From the NCBI RefSeq assembly GCF_052857255.1, contig NC_135505.1, positions 27,842,499 through 27,906,498 on the forward strand: a DNA stretch of 64,000 nt, in the 5' to 3' direction. Position 1 is the stretch's first letter, and every line of letters starts with the position of its first letter. The DNA is from Amblyomma americanum (taxonomy: Eukaryota > Arthropoda > Arachnida > Ixodida > Ixodidae). Position numbers and translations under genes: made by a program. Positions 1 to 11,989 of this stretch are shown here, piece after piece. Under the pieces are notes generated by a model that was not told where the DNA came from, ran no database searches, and was given only the letters and a program-made list of their open reading frames with translations.

Positions 1-1615
1 AATAGGGAAATGCCAGGCAGCTGTAGAATAAATGTAGAAAAAAGACAGCCGTAGAACAGAGTAGAATATATCTTACCTAAGCGGCAAAGACAAATATAAA
101 ATCATTCAGACCGATTATGACTACATCACACACTTATAGCTGGCAATGCAAGCAGCTTAACTAAAAACGCAAAACATGGATAGAATGTAACAAGATATTG
201 GGAGAACTTCAGAAAGGCTCAGAAGCAATAGGCGCTTTTGTTCTTTGCTACGGCGGGGAACAGCTCTCTAAATTCAATAGCATTCTAGGAAATCTGTGCT
301 GCGTACGGCAACGTAGGCTAAGTAGGGAGCTACTGTGTAAAATATTCAAAGATGAAGGTACGGCGCGTGCGATCTTAAAACCGCTAAGACAAATTTGCCA
401 AATAAGGTTAAAATTGCCGTCAAGAGATAAGAACCGCAACAAAAGTTGAGGATTTCTGTTACCACCGTTGTTGTTAATCTTTTGTATGAGAAATACGGAT
501 AAACGGCTACAGAAGAGCAATATAGGAAACAATCTCTCGTACAAATCAGGAGGAATGGCCGTAGATCAGTGGCTCCCTTGTTCTATAGATTTTGATGATA
601 TTGCGTTATTGGCTAAAAGGCAAGGCGGTTTCGACAATCTGGCTAATATTTGCAGAAATGAGGGAAACTCTCTAGAATTGTGTTTAGTGGATATAAGCAA
701 GGTTTGATGGTGTTCAATGGTGTAATTGGTGACGTGCACAAAACAGGAGGCAATGAAGCACCGAGGGCAGCAGAATACTCGTATGCACAAGCACGTTGGG
801 TGGAGGTAAACGAATGAAAACACGAACAGACTGTTACCGACGAGCAGACAGACGTGAGAAAGCACGAACAGACTGTTAGGGCAAAAATGAAGAGATGCAA
901 CGATAAAGAAACATTCAGCATTACTGCGATGCCACATCTATAAAGTACAGATATATACTTAAACTAGAATCAGAATGCTAGGACTTACTTTCAAAAGCCT
1001 TTTTTTTTTGTAAACGGGCAAACGGGAACACTCAGATAGCTTTTGGCAGGTTAGCATTCGGTGCACACGGCGAGACCACATATGATACAGTTCAGGGATC
1101 TTGGATGGATATCGTTTGAAGCGCAGGAAGCACATAGCAAAATATTTTATGAAGAAAGCAGGTGGAAAGTAGATAAAAACACAGTGACACCTAGGTACTT
1201 ATGTGCCTGTACCGAGGGAACGTTGACTCTATGGGCGGAAAACGAAAGAAAGAAAAAGACCAATCAAATTGGTGACAAAGAAAAAACCGCAAAAAAGTTA
1301 ATCAGAGCACCGGAAGCAGTTCTTTTTACATCGAAACAAGGAAGAGGAATTCTTTATCATGTATCGAAACTGAAGGCTGGCTCACGCGGCTTTCTTTTTC
1401 ATATAAATATGAGGTGCGCTTCACATATCCTCCTTGTTTCGTGAACGCGCCCATACTTTTACATTTTAAGGAGAGAATGATCTGCATTGTGGGCAAGAGT
1501 GAGTATAATTCGCGGACTGTATTTAACCCAAGCAAATGCGGTGTTATGTCTGTCGTGTGTTTTATTCACCGCCCGGTTTGGCCTTTGTGCGCTATGTACT
1601 CCCTGTGAGAGCTCA
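1..1615. other. Unassigned intergenic DNA
   Basis: No reading frame here shows a recognisable domain, and no RNA gene or element terminus is evident. The longest open frame (1061-1444, plus, 127 codons) is lysine-rich without any motif I know and looks like chance. An A-rich/T-rich patch lies near 1000. It may contain old, unrecognisable repeats. Confidence 0.6.
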
Positions 1616-2254
1616 TTTGAAAACTATAAGAGCTCAGTTTTTTTCAAAAAGTATACATAGGCCAAATGGGGTTGTGTCAAAAACACAAATAAAAGAACAT
1701 CAAAATTACTTACATTTAACCTGGTTCACGAACTGAAGAAAATACCTGCGCTTGTCGCTATTTTATATCTTTTACTCTAGAACAGGCATCGACAAACATA
1801 GATATCTAAAGAAACCAACATATGTATCTGCACGAACGGACCACTCCCGAAAAGTGCGTGAATATGCTTACCGGATAAACTTGTTTAAAAACAGCTTCTT
1901 CCCTAAGACAATACATGAGTGGAATGGTTTGCCAGGAGAAATTGTTTCCGGGACCCCTTCGTCTTTTATCCAGGATGTGAAAAATATTCTTTTTTAATGG
2001 GTTTTAATTAGCATTGCTTTCAACTTCTCACGCCTGTTTTTCCACTTACCATGATACAGTGTGATAAAGTGACGCAAATATCAAGACAACTACGTGTATA
2101 CGTGTCGTTTTATTTTTCACTGCTTGTTTCCTGCCTTTCAAACTGCAGCTGAATTTGTATTATATATCATCTGTGCATTCATATTGTTCTTTTCTTTTCC
2201 CCCCTACAACAATGCCCGCAAGGGCGTTGTAGATATGTAAATAAATAAATAAAT
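1616..2254 (+). mobile_element. CR1-like LINE, 5'-truncated 3' end
   Basis: The translation at about 1660-1996 resembles the C-terminal end of CR1/Jockey-group ORF2, in two frames separated by a stop near 1736. The marker is the terminal motif NSFFPKTIHEWNGLP (about 1890-1936), equivalent to the N-S/Y-FFPR-x-x-x-WN motif that ends many such ORF2 proteins. It is followed by about 240 bp of 3' UTR and an (AAAT)n tail at 2236-2254, the simple-repeat tail expected of CR1-like elements. Endonuclease and RT are absent, so this is a dead 5'-truncated insertion. The 5' boundary is uncertain. Confidence 0.7.
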
Positions 2255-2837
2255 AATCATTACAGACAGTGATCAATTCTTTTTCATTCTTTTATAACGG
2301 CGACATTTGTTCAGACACACTGGTCATCGATGGGAATGGTTATGCGGAGTGTTCCATACAAAGAAAAAAAGCTAAATAATCGGTGAGCCAGCCCCACCTC
2401 TCTTTCTTAGTAAACAGTTCGTTTTACTTGATTCAGTGCGGCAGCAGTCGCTTTTTTCTGTTAAATGTTTCCATGTGGGTTGGTATACGCTGCACGTGTT
2501 TGTGAGTGGGTGCTCGTCTACGTATCTTCTTGTCTTCGTCTACCGATTTCGTGCTGCTGCTTGATCAGGTACCTGTTCTGTCAAGAGCTGACTTGTAGGG
2601 GACGGAATGGAAGCTTATGATGTCTCGAATAACCGCGACAGAATGGAGTATCATCCGCGTGAATCCCAAGTGATTGTTAAAGAGACGAAGATACATAACG
2701 GATATGCACATCGGCCCAGAAAAAGAAATACAAAGTAATCATTCGTGAATAAAGTTCGTTGGAAAGGAATAGCCTATCGTTACGCATAACATTACATCTC
2801 CAATGCAAATGAAAAGCTGCACAGTCGCAAACATCAT
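2255..2837. other. Unassigned DNA
   Basis: Nothing recognisable was seen between the LINE tail on the left and the RTE 3' end on the right. Confidence 0.5.
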
Positions 2838-4424
2838 CATTATTATAATCACCAGGCTTATTGCGTTACCTGCAGGGCAAAGGCCTCTCCAATACCCATT
2901 TAACCCTCCCCTGGGCCGGCTACGCCACCTGCCCTGCAAGCGTCCTTATCTCAGTCGCCAACCTAGCTTTCTGCCACCCGCCGCTGCGCTTGCCTTCTCT
3001 TGGTATCCAGTCCGTTACGGTTAATGACCAAATATCTTTCCTCTGCATCATATATTATCTCCCCATGCCGACCTCTTGATTTCGACTAGGCTGTCTAACT
3101 CGCGATTGTTTCCTCACCCACTCTGGCTTCTTCCGATCTCTTAACGTTACACCCATCATTTTGCTGTCCTTAGCTTGTTGCGCTGTACTCGGTTTAAACT
3201 GATTGTTAGCTTCCATGTTTATGGTCAATTGGCGAGTAGCGCTCAGATACATCTGGTATGGCTATAATTTTATCTTGACGAATACTATTCGTAACCTTAA
3301 TAGTGTCTCCATTCATTACCTGAGGGTTTTTACGATATAGGCTCCAAAGTTTTATTTTTCTAATTATTTAACTGCCCTCTTCCGGGTCCGTTGTCACTAC
3401 CTGCCTTAAGTAGATGTATTTCTCTGCCACCTCACGGCGGCTCACCGCTTATCGTATAGTGGTGTTGCCTTCCGAAACACTGGAATGTTACCATAGGCTT
3501 CTACATATTAATCTTTTGAGCCAGAGTTCTGCTTTGCCTCTCTCGTTCATCAATCGTGACTTGCAATTCACCCACTGAGTTAGATAGTCTATCATTGTCA
3601 TCACCGAATTAGAGGCTGGTAAAGTGTTCGACTTTAATTTTTATCGCCAACTGTACCCGAACCACGACTCTGAATACTTTCGTAAGCAAGCGGCACAGGC
3701 GTGGTTGTGAGTATCTGCCTAAAAGACTACGTTATTGGGGATTTTATTACTTTATTCTCGGAGAACTCGTGGCTGTGGAGCCGCGATAGACATCTTCCAG
3801 TATTTTTAAATTTCCTGTTATCCATCACGCTTCCGCATTGACTGCATATCTGCTGATTTTTGGACTGAGTTAAATGCTTTCTTGTATTCTATGAAGGCTA
3901 TATATAGGAATTTGTCATATCTTTACGAAGACGACGAATTTGGCAGTGGCGCGGTACGAAACGTTCGCGATTGGCCGGCGGCCATTAATCTTATCTCTAC
4001 CATCGTTCATTCCTCATCATTCTTGCGCTTGTCACCACGTAACAATATTCTGGCATTTCTCTATCACCTTACTGATGTTATGAATACGGTCTATAGTTGA
4101 GTGCCTTTTAGGAAAGCATGCAAGGCCCTGTGGATAAATGAAGTGTAAATTTGCTCTGATTCTATTCGCGATTACCTTAGCAAATACCTTGTAGCAATCG
4201 GAATGTTAGCTGGTCGGTCTGTAATTATAAGTCCTTGACGTCCCTGTTCTTTTGGATTAAGACAGTGTTACGGTCTTCTAAGTTGCCAGCCCGCACCAGG
4301 CCACAAGGCATTGCGCAATCTGTAAGGCCAGTTTTAATACCACAATCTCTCCACCGTCCTTCAATGGATCTGCTGTTATGTGACTCGAACCCGCTGCTTT
4401 CCGCTTTTGCATTTCATTTCCCAA
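2838..4424 (-). pseudogene. RTE reverse transcriptase and C-terminal region, broken
   Basis: The minus-strand translation gives, in several frames, the RTE finger/palm region and then the C-terminal block: a VTLRDRKK-EWVRKQ-type segment at about 3110-3200, a W-P-RE-K-type segment at about 2985-3010, and RWRSRPRGGLNGYWRGL at about 2880-2935. No frame stays open through the catalytic motifs. The upstream limit (4424) is where the CR1-like insertion begins; the RTE sequence resumes at about 5807 without obvious loss. The protein would have copied its own RNA at a nicked target; this copy is dead. Confidence 0.75.
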
Positions 4425-5726
4425 AAAGAATAATACCACAGCTCGAAAACAATGTCATCGTCGTTGGAGTTTTGGTAGATTTTTCGAAGGCTTTTGACCT
4501 GGTAAATCACAAAATATTGCTAAATAAATTGCAGTGCTATGTTATCCGAGGAAGAACACTATAATTAATGAACTTTTATATATAATTTAGACAGCAAGTG
4601 ATATGGATTGATCGTAGGCGCACAGAACCGAAACTTCTTTTACGTGGTGTCTTTCAAAGGAGTACACTGGGACCTTTATTGTTCAATATTCACATAAGTG
4701 ATATTGTTAACATTAGACATAATGCGAAGTTTGTCATCTATGCTGATGATTCGAGTCTATTTTTTGCTGGTAATGACATTCATGACCTTATCGATCAGTG
4801 TAATACCACAATGGAAGCTCTCGAGGATTGGTCCACAGATATTTTAATGCAAATAAACGACTGTAAGACTAAGGCGGCTATATTCAGGCCGAAAAAAATA
4901 GAAGATATTTTTTTCAAACTTGCGTCCTGTAGAAATGGTAGTGCTGTTCAAATGCCTCGGGGTAATATTTTCCTCAAGTATGTCATGGGACTATCATGCT
5001 AATTACGTGTTAGAAAAAATTGCTCAAATCACTGGTGCATTAGGTCTTTTAAAATGTATCCTTCCTACACAAACTAAAATGATATTTTTCAACTGAATTT
5101 TCAACTCACATTTAAATTATTGCCAGTGCCAGTTAGTGTGGGGTACTGCAACATTCCCTAACCTTGAACGCATTGATTTAATCGAAAAACGGTATCTCCG
5201 ACATGCATATAATTTACCGACATCCGAGTGCACCCTTCTTTAGTTGACCTAGAGTGATAAAAACACATGTTCTGTATTAATATCGCCTTAGTGTTATCTT
5301 CGAAACAGAAATTAGGAACAATATAACCAATGTCAGAAACTAGCTGAACCAAGAAAAAAAGCATTAGGCTATCCAACAAGACATAGCGAGGAATGGATAG
5401 CGCCGACACCTCGGCTGAACCTAGGAAAGCAATGCGTTCATTACACTATTCCGTCTCTTCTAATCAGTAATGCTCTTATTAATTTCAATTTGCTTTCCTG
5501 TTTGTGCCGAGAACTTCACACATTCTATTTTAATAACATGGCTTAAGATTACTTCTGTGTACACTTCGCTCTTTTGTATGCTGCGTGATTTCTTGATGTC
5601 TTTGTCTTCGTTTCAAATTGTGTAACTTTCAGTTAGGCCTCCCTCAGGACATTAGGTTTGTAGACTGCTCATAGGCAGCTTTTTTTCCTACAACCCCTCC
5701 ATCTGCATTGTAAAACGGGAAAATAA

Positions 5727-5800
<74 letters not shown>

Positions 5801-5806
5801 CGATCT
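4425..5806 (+). mobile_element. CR1-like LINE 3' part inserted into the RTE element
   Basis: A 5'-truncated plus-strand LINE of about 1.38 kb. At 4459-4564 it reads VGVLVDFSKAFDLVNHKILL, a conserved RT block with the first catalytic Asp. At 4598-5002 it reads the QRSTLGPLLFNI block and VIYADDSSLFF, the YADD active site. Frameshifts separate the pieces. The 3' UTR ends with AATAAATTGATTGA and a long (TTGA)n tail. Its RT is related to the LINE at 30630-34046 (shared SKAFDLVNHKILL, LGPLLFNI and YADD blocks), which also ends in (GATT)n. The RTE sequence is continuous across the insertion, so this element is the younger one. Confidence 0.8.
5728..5801 (+). repeat. (TTGA)n microsatellite tail of the LINE
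   Basis: About 18 copies of the tetranucleotide directly after the 3' UTR of the CR1-like insertion. Simple tetranucleotide tails of this type mark CR1/L2-group 3' ends. Confidence 0.95.
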
Positions 5807-7085
5807 AAGGCCTTCTTTACTTCCCTTTCAATACCTCGAAATGTCCAGTTTTCTGCACTATCGCTTCTCTGATTATCGTTCCGATTGCACTGTCTACTGT
5901 ATAGATTTACGTGCAGCTCTTGCTAATGACGTTGCCTTCTTTGTTTCTTAAAACGTAAATCTGATTTTTGCCTACGCCTAGTTTTCTTTTCACTGCTGTC
6001 AGGCTACCTTCGCTCTTTAGAGCATGTTCGGTTCACTCCATATTATAATTTCCTTATGCCGGTTAGGTCTGCCAGTTTTATTCTGTCGGGTTAGAGGCTT
6101 TCACGCTTCTGAAGTTTCTTAACCAGGTCTTTCGTCTCCTGAAAGAGCTCATCTGCATCCTTTCTAACCATACTACCTCCTACTTCTAATGCGCACTCCG
6201 TAATGATATCGCTGAGATTTTCATTCATTGCTTGTACACTTAAGTATCACCCACGGTTAGATCACAATATCTGTTCTGCTGCGCGATACTGAATTCCTCT
6301 ATCTTCTATCTTACCGCTGTCCAATTGGTGGGCTTCTTTTTTACTAATTCCATCTATTCTCTGTGAAAGTCTAGGCTAATTCGAGACCTAACCACGCTAT
6401 AGAAACTACATCGTACGTAAACGAGCGCCTCCGCATCCTGCGACATACCAGATTTGTTGCACTAATTGAAATCGATTTCATTCTTAGTCTCAACATAGGG
6501 GCTCATCCACGTGCACTTGCTATCCTTTAGATTTCGGAAGAAGGTATTCATGATCGGTAAATTTTCTCTGCGAAAACTACAAATAACTCCCCTCTCTCCT
6601 GCATCTATGCCATAGTCCCCAATTTCCTGATCTCTAGCCTGCTTCTTGCCTACCTTTGCATTAAAGTCGCCCATTAGCACAGTATATTGTGTTTTTTACT
6701 TTACTAATGGACAATTGTACGTCTTCGTCGATGTTTTCTGCTATCTGGTCATCATGTTGATAGGGAGGCACGTTGGCCTGTACCACCTGCAGTTAGTACC
6801 TGTTATTAAGGTTAATTACAACTGCCACGTTCGAGGTAGTGCTGTAGAATTACTATATGTTGCCAGCTATATCATTATTGATGAATAGCCCCACACGCAG
6901 TTATAGCATGTCCGCTAAACAACGAAAACATATCACGAGCCCGCCCGATAGCACAGTGTCGGCTTCATCACTCCAAAACACACTAAGCTTTATGAAGTCC
7001 CATTTAATACCCGCTGTTTCCTCAAGGAGCAGCTGTAGACTTGCTTCAGTGGATATTGTGCCAGCATTAAACTTTGCAAGCAAAT
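5807..7085 (-). pseudogene. RTE endonuclease and N-terminal linker, broken
   Basis: The clearest open piece is 6462-6680 (72 codons). It carries GDFNAKVG, the EEP/AP-endonuclease catalytic GDFN motif, followed by MNTFFR and NEIDF, which are typical of RTE endonucleases. Such a nuclease nicks the target DNA to prime reverse transcription. Flanking parts of the domain continue in other frames up to about 7085 and down into the linker at 5807-6200, so several indels have accumulated. It is not a host DNA-repair gene: it is collinear with the RT remnant at 2838-4424 and with linker fragments of the other RTE copies here. Confidence 0.8.
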
Positions 7086-7139
7086 ATATGTCGCTGTAAA
7101 TGTTTTCTGTACTTCAATTGTCAATCTCAGGCCGATATC

Positions 7140-8560
7140 GGTGACATCACGCGTCAGAAAGATAATGAAACACGTCGTCCTGGAGAGGCTGCAAAGACAC
7201 GTGGAAGAATGCGGCATGCTTTAAGACACGATGTTTGGATTCCGACCGCACTTATCCACACAGGATGTGTTAGTACAGATTTAAGAAGAATACTTGCAAA
7301 AGCTAACATGAGAACAACCAAGGTAATATCAGCATTAGACCTTAAGGGAGCATTCGATAATGGGAAACATGAAGCCATACTGCAGAAATTATAAAGCACA
7401 AATTGTGGCAGCAGATTATATGACTACGTTTAGAGATCTTCTTAGCGACAGAACAGCAAATATAACCATAAGGGAAATCAGGTCACAACAGATTCAGCTA
7501 GGAACCAGGGGCACACCGCAAAGGGTGGTACTCGGCCATCCTATTCAAAATAGCGATAAGGGACTTACCAGCGAAATTAGCACGAACTGAGTCGGTTGGA
7601 CACGCGCTCTACGCCGACGACATCACCATCTGGACGAGTACCGGGCCCGACGGAGAGATCCAAGACACATTACAACAAGCAGCTGAGGTGGTGCAGCAGT
7701 ACGCAGAGACATGCGGACTCAAGTGCTCACCATAAAAGTCCGAATTAACAGTTATTAGAAAAAGAAAAAGCATGCAGGAAGCCGAAATCAATATTCAGGT
7801 ACAAATCGGGGGAGAACAAGTAAGAATTGCCAACACCATTAAGATGGTGTTTTACGAGCGCAAGAAGAAGACGCGGACGAAGCAACATAGAACAAAGACA
7901 AATGGGCGCTGAAAGACAATCAGCGCTCGTTTGTCTTTGCTCTGTGTTCCTGCGTCCGCTTCTTCTTGCGCTGGTAAAACACCATGGAAAACCAACTAAC
8001 CCGTTAGTTGACACCGTTAAGATACCGGACGAGCAAATCCAAGCAGACGGTGGAAGCCTCTCGACACTCAAAAAGCTCACCGACACTACAAATCAGCTAT
8101 TACGACTGCCAATCATGAACCGGGAACATGGGATGAAAGAAAATGATTCGGTTAAGCTCATACAGGCATTTATTATTTCCAGAATCACGTACGCAATGCT
8201 GTACATGGTGCTAAAAACCAGCGAAAGAGAAAATGTCAATGTCCTCATGAGGAAATTATATAAACAGGCGCTATAGGTCTGCCTACAGGTACGTCAAAAG
8301 CAAAGCTATCAGAACTAGGCTTATACAAAACATTCGAGGAACTAGTGCAGCTCCATCCTATCGCGCAAATCGAGAGGGTGTCGACAACACGAACTGGAAG
8401 GAAAGTATTGGAAATGCTAGGAATGAAGCCATTAGAGCAGAATAAGAAAGAGAACCTACCCAAGGAGCTCAGAAAAAAAATATCTTGAAGATACCAAGAA
8501 ACATGCATCCCGAATAGCACAAATCAAGAAGAGAATAAAGAGCAACATACATTAAGTATT
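7140..8560 (+). pseudogene. I-like reverse transcriptase, broken
   Basis: Pieces in different frames give TMFGFRPHLSTQDVL-type sequence (about 7220-7280), ALDLKGAFDNGKHEAIL (about 7330-7385, first catalytic block), QLGTRGTPQRVVL (about 7495-7535, the PQG block with G to R) and HALYADDITIWTS (about 7605-7640, the YADD active site). After the fold-back insertion the frame resumes with QIQADGG (about 8035) and MKENDSVKLIQAFIISRITYA (about 8130-8190). It would copy element RNA at the target. Frameshifts near 7390 and 7560 and the insertion at 7846 disable it. Confidence 0.8.
7846..8010. mobile_element. Fold-back (inverted repeat) insertion in the I-like LINE
   Basis: The interval 7844-7985 is a near-perfect palindrome with arms of about 70-80 bp: the left end ATGGTGTTTTACGAGCGC is answered by GCGCTGGTAAAACACCAT on the right. 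It is followed by CAACTAACCCGTTAGTTG, itself palindromic. The flanks ACACCATTAAGAT (7833-7845) and ACACCGTTAAGAT (8011-8023) match at 12 of 13 positions and look like a target duplication. The host RT frame resumes after it. The sequence style recalls the 3' ends of Penelope-like elements, which would make it an inverted dimer of such an end; that is inference. Confidence 0.7.
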
Positions 8561-8589
8561 AGTGTGGAAAAGAGGCAGGAGTTGCATTC

Positions 8590-8931
8590 ACGGATGCGGC
8601 AGAACACAAAGACAAAGAGGCCATGACTGCGGTAGTGTTAGATGGCAACCTTAAAATCAAAACGGCAGTAACCGTTAAAGGAGTTAAACCGGCGGAAGCC
8701 GAGGAGGTAGCGATTGCACTAGGCATAGCAGATCCAAATAATCAGATTGGGATCACAGACTCGCAAGCCGCCTGCAGGAACCTTATCAAAGGGAGAGTTG
8801 CTAAGAAGGTGGCAACAGTCCTGAAGCAAACTTTCAAAAGGTTAGAAATGGTCACCGTAATATGGACACCTGCTCATGAGACTCTCCGAGGTAACAATGG
8901 CGCCCACTCCGCAGCCCGAGATCTTGCTTAG
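8590..8931 (+). pseudogene. LINE-encoded RNase H domain
   Basis: An open stretch of about 102 codons from 8623 reads AMTAVVLDGNLKIKTAVTVK, then EAEEVAIALGIAD (catalytic Glu), ITDSQAACRNLIKGRVAK (catalytic Asp in TDSQ) and WTPAHETLRGNN (the C-terminal His/Asn motif). The first catalytic Asp lies just upstream, in the FTDAAE-type sequence near 8590. This type of domain degrades the RNA strand of the RNA:DNA hybrid. The domain looks complete, but the surrounding ORF2 is frameshifted, so it is a fossil. Confidence 0.8.
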
Positions 8932-9357
8932 CGTGCGTTCTCCGAGGTCAGTGAGGAGAAGAAGGGAAGGCTAATCACATACCGGGAGCTATTACAGCAT
9001 TACCGACTGGAAAGAAAATCACACCCAAAGGCTCACAAAGAACTCACTAAGGAGAAAGAAGTAGTGTCGCGGCAAATACAAACTAATACATACCTACACC
9101 CCAGCCATCTAGGGTACTTCCGACGCTATATTCTGATAAATGTCTATTTTGTCAACAATACTCAAATATATTTCATATGGCGTGGGCGTGCGAAAAAACC
9201 AGGAGCTAGCAGTCATCACAAAACCACACAACTGAGCAGTGGGAGGGCATGCTGACCACCTCACGTCTGGACGACCAGAAAGCACTGGTGCAACAGGCGA
9301 AACAGGCGGCCATTTTCAATGGGGTCTTGGACTCACTGTTTTTTTTGCTCATAAACT

Positions 9358-9436
9358 TTCATTCATTCATTCATTCATTCATTCATTCATTCATTCATTC
9401 ATTCATTCATTCATTCATTCATTCATTCATTCATTC
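9358..9436 (+). repeat. (TTCA)n microsatellite tail of the I-like LINE
   Basis: About 19 uninterrupted copies of the tetranucleotide directly after the Cys/His end and 3' UTR of the LINE. Open frames through it (repeated FIHS/SFIH peptides) are artefacts of the repeat. Confidence 0.95.
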
Positions 9437-11437
9437 AACTGCCTGCGTTAATGGCTATCGAACAGTTTGATCGTAGTGTGCATCTACGATAGGCCGTATT
9501 AACGGTGTGCACTCGGAACTCCATTCCGACACCCCAAACAAACAGCTGTATTTAGACTGGTCATTTTTCTTTTCTTGATGAATCTAGCTCCTGACAAAGT
9601 TCCATTCTACTGTTTTGAAATCAACCATGTGACCAAAGCTTGACGGGACACTTGAAATTACAGGATAAATACGGATGTTTGTGTCTTCATGAATTACGGG
9701 CAACCAAACACATAACGCTGTCTTTAAGTTCTTCTCGCTGCGGCTAGAAGTACACGCGTTTTTATCTCGGATATGATAAGGGCAGTTATTCTAACCTGCA
9801 TCTGTGTTCTTCAAAAGAGTTTCATGTATTGTGTGTTGCATGGTAGCAGACTCTACGAACCATATGCTGCGCATCCAGGCAGGTTGCGAAACACTTTCAT
9901 GGGCACTAGATTGTGCAACCTGTTATTACAGCATGTTTGCAAACTTTTTCATTGTGCTTAAATAAGTAACACCGTACTAGACATTTTCTTTCTCAACGAG
10001 ACGCGAGTAGATGTTTCTAGTCTTCAGAACTAACTTTTTCTAAGCTTCTCGCAAAAAGATGCGAAACCACTAAAAACATTATAAGTATTATTCTTATGTG
10101 GTGCTTTAATTCGCTTTGTACTGAAGATTTTGAAGCATTTCAAAATTGTTTAAGATGACACCTAACATGGACGTATCCGGACCACTATTGACGGCACGAT
10201 CTCTCAAACACCTAGCTACCCCGGTATTTCGCAAATACGTTCATAAAATAGCACTTCCTGCTTTATCCTAAATGCGTTTAAGCGGTACTTTCGACTCATT
10301 TCCTCAGATTGTTTTGAAGATACTTAACACAGGAGAACTGACGGCCGCTGAAGCGAATAGCGTTGACCGGGCTTTCCTTCAAACCTGTGCTCTCAGTTTT
10401 ACGGCCTATAAAGTGCTAGGTACGAAATGTACGACCCAGTGCAGTCGGGAGCATCGCCCAATTTATTATACAGCGGTTTCGTTTAAAACGGAGCCGACAC
10501 GCTAAATTATGTCTCTGGAGCAGGCTCATTAAAACAAAAAAAAACACGAATTTTCCGCCAGTAAGCGAGTTCATCGCCGTTTGCTGGATGCATTGGTAAT
10601 TCGTTCAGAAAGTACTTCAGGATGTTTACTCTAAAAATATTCATTTTTATCAATCAGCTTCACGGAAAAAAATGGTCATTTTACTTCTGTAGATGCCCTA
10701 ATAAAACGTTGCCTTTCCGCACTTACCGTTGCTTAATAGTCTTGAGCATTACACGACAGAAGTATTTATACAGCGCCATTGCAATGATCATGGAACTGCT
10801 TCAAAATAATTCGGGCGTCTTGCAGAAATCCTGTGACGAATAAAAACTTACTGCACTAAGAGTAACTATGGCTTTGCGATTTATTTTGGGCTATATGGTG
10901 CTGTTAAGTGCTTTCGATTACGAGTGTTATTTATTAGAAGTATTTCAATTCAAGGTAATGAAACGCGCCGCAAACGGCGGTCCGGCCGTCCGAATGACAG
11001 CGAAAAGAAATTACAACCCAAACTCTTTATTGCACACAGCCGAGCCTACAAAGAACTGATTGAGTTGACGGCGGCGATAACAAAAAGCGAGCTGTCGTCG
11101 AACAAAACACGTGCCTCTCCCGGCCACGCTCAATTTGAAGTCGGCTAGGAATCATCTAGATAAGGCGGAAAGTCTACACCGGCTTGTCCAAACTATATCT
11201 CTCCCTCCCCCCTCTCCCTCCCGCCGGGAAACCACCTACTCTCGACCCTACCACCTATTCATAGGGAAGCTGCTCTACACTGTAAACATAAATTAGAATA
11301 GGACTACAAAAATTTCAAGCGACACCTAAGCTCCGCTTGAAGGATATGGCGCGGTAGTGTTAATAAGGTTATCCCCATATATGCAGAAATGGTCATTCTC
11401 TATTCGACATTGCAGTCCTCTGGGAGTCCTGATATCA
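9437..11437. other. Unassigned DNA, 2 kb
   Basis: No domain, RNA gene or element terminus was recognised on either strand. A polypyrimidine stretch (CTCCCTCCCCCCTCTCCCTC) lies near 11200. Short open frames here do not resemble anything known to me. Confidence 0.5.
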
Positions 11438-11780
11438 CTCCTGGTGCAGTGGTGCAGCGGTTAAGCGATGCGCAACTGCCCTGACGGGTGCTCCCATCGG
11501 TGGGGCTTGTGCCGCCCAGGGGGCTCTTCCCGAGCGACCAATCATTTATTTAACGGCCCCCTGCAACGGTCGGTAGTCTTCTCACTATCCGGTGAGCAGG
11601 TTGTGAGGCATGACGTCGCAAGATCACGTGACCAAGTTGGCCAACCTGCCTCCTAGGTTGCTCTCTGGGGTCCGCCTGACAGATCCACGGCGGTGATTTT
11701 TCTCTCACAACACCGACGCCGACAATGCCGACATTGGATTTTCTGAGGAACAGGGTCCTTAACGCTATCGGGTTAAAAGG
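11438..11780 (+). mobile_element. tRNA-headed SINE, family A
   Basis: About 343 bp beginning CTGGTGCAGTGGTGCAGCGG, where TGGTGCAGCGGTTAAG resembles a Pol III A box. The body includes CTCACAACACCGACGCCGAC and the unit ends ATCGGGTTAAAA. The same sequence recurs on the minus strand as two halves at 45578-45745 and 47298-47450, which confirms that it is a dispersed element. No coding capacity; it would depend on a LINE for mobility. I could not place a good B box. Confidence 0.75.
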
Positions 11781-11989
11781 CTGACGTCCCCTATTAAACT
11801 GAAACCAGCAATAAGTAGTAAAAATGAATTCCCCCTTCTTTAGTGCCATCACGCAGTCATGGAGTAAAATAGAGCATTCACATGATTTCACTACTTTTCC
11901 GAACGGGAGTACGTCTGCAGGAATACTTTTTCGGATAATCAAGAATTATAAAAACCCCTTTCTGAGCGTCTGCCCGCCGTCTGCCGGCA
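11781..11989. other. Unassigned DNA
   Basis: Spacer between the SINE and the degenerate repeat region; nothing recognised. Confidence 0.4.

Larger units (their letters stand above)
2838..7085 (-). mobile_element. RTE-clade LINE, degraded, split by a later LINE
   Basis: A minus-strand non-LTR element. Its 3' end is at about 2838, with an (ATG/ATA)n tail read on the minus strand. Its 5' part, the apurinic-type endonuclease, ends near 7085. Reading right to left the order is endonuclease (7085 to about 6200), linker, reverse transcriptase (about 5900-3300) and the C-terminal region (3250-2838). The same family recurs at 13782-14545, 15481-15810 and 49490-50205. The body is interrupted at 4424/5807 by a plus-strand CR1-like LINE; without it the element is about 2.87 kb. 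Many stops and frameshifts make it non-functional. The strand and family call rest on collinear homology over almost the whole length. Confidence 0.85.
7140..9436 (+). mobile_element. I-like LINE with RNase H, 5'-truncated
   Basis: A plus-strand element starting inside the RT (about 7140) and ending at a (TTCA)n tail (9358-9436). Order: RT thumb/palm (7140-7745), RT C-terminal region (8010-8560), RNase H (8590-8931) and a C-terminal Cys/His cluster (about 9120-9210, reading CLFCQQ...HMAWAC in a shifted frame). RNase H downstream of RT and a cysteine-rich end place it in the I/R1 group. A 165 bp fold-back insertion interrupts the RT at 7846-8010. It abuts the 5' end of the RTE element on the left. 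Multiple frameshifts make it inactive. Confidence 0.8.

Noticed and set aside
6462..6680. AP-endonuclease-like frame as a host DNA repair gene
   Set aside because: Collinear with RTE RT remnants, with no other host exon structure.
9239..9470. Open frames with repeated FIHS/SFIH peptide
   Set aside because: Translation of the (TTCA)n tail of a LINE.
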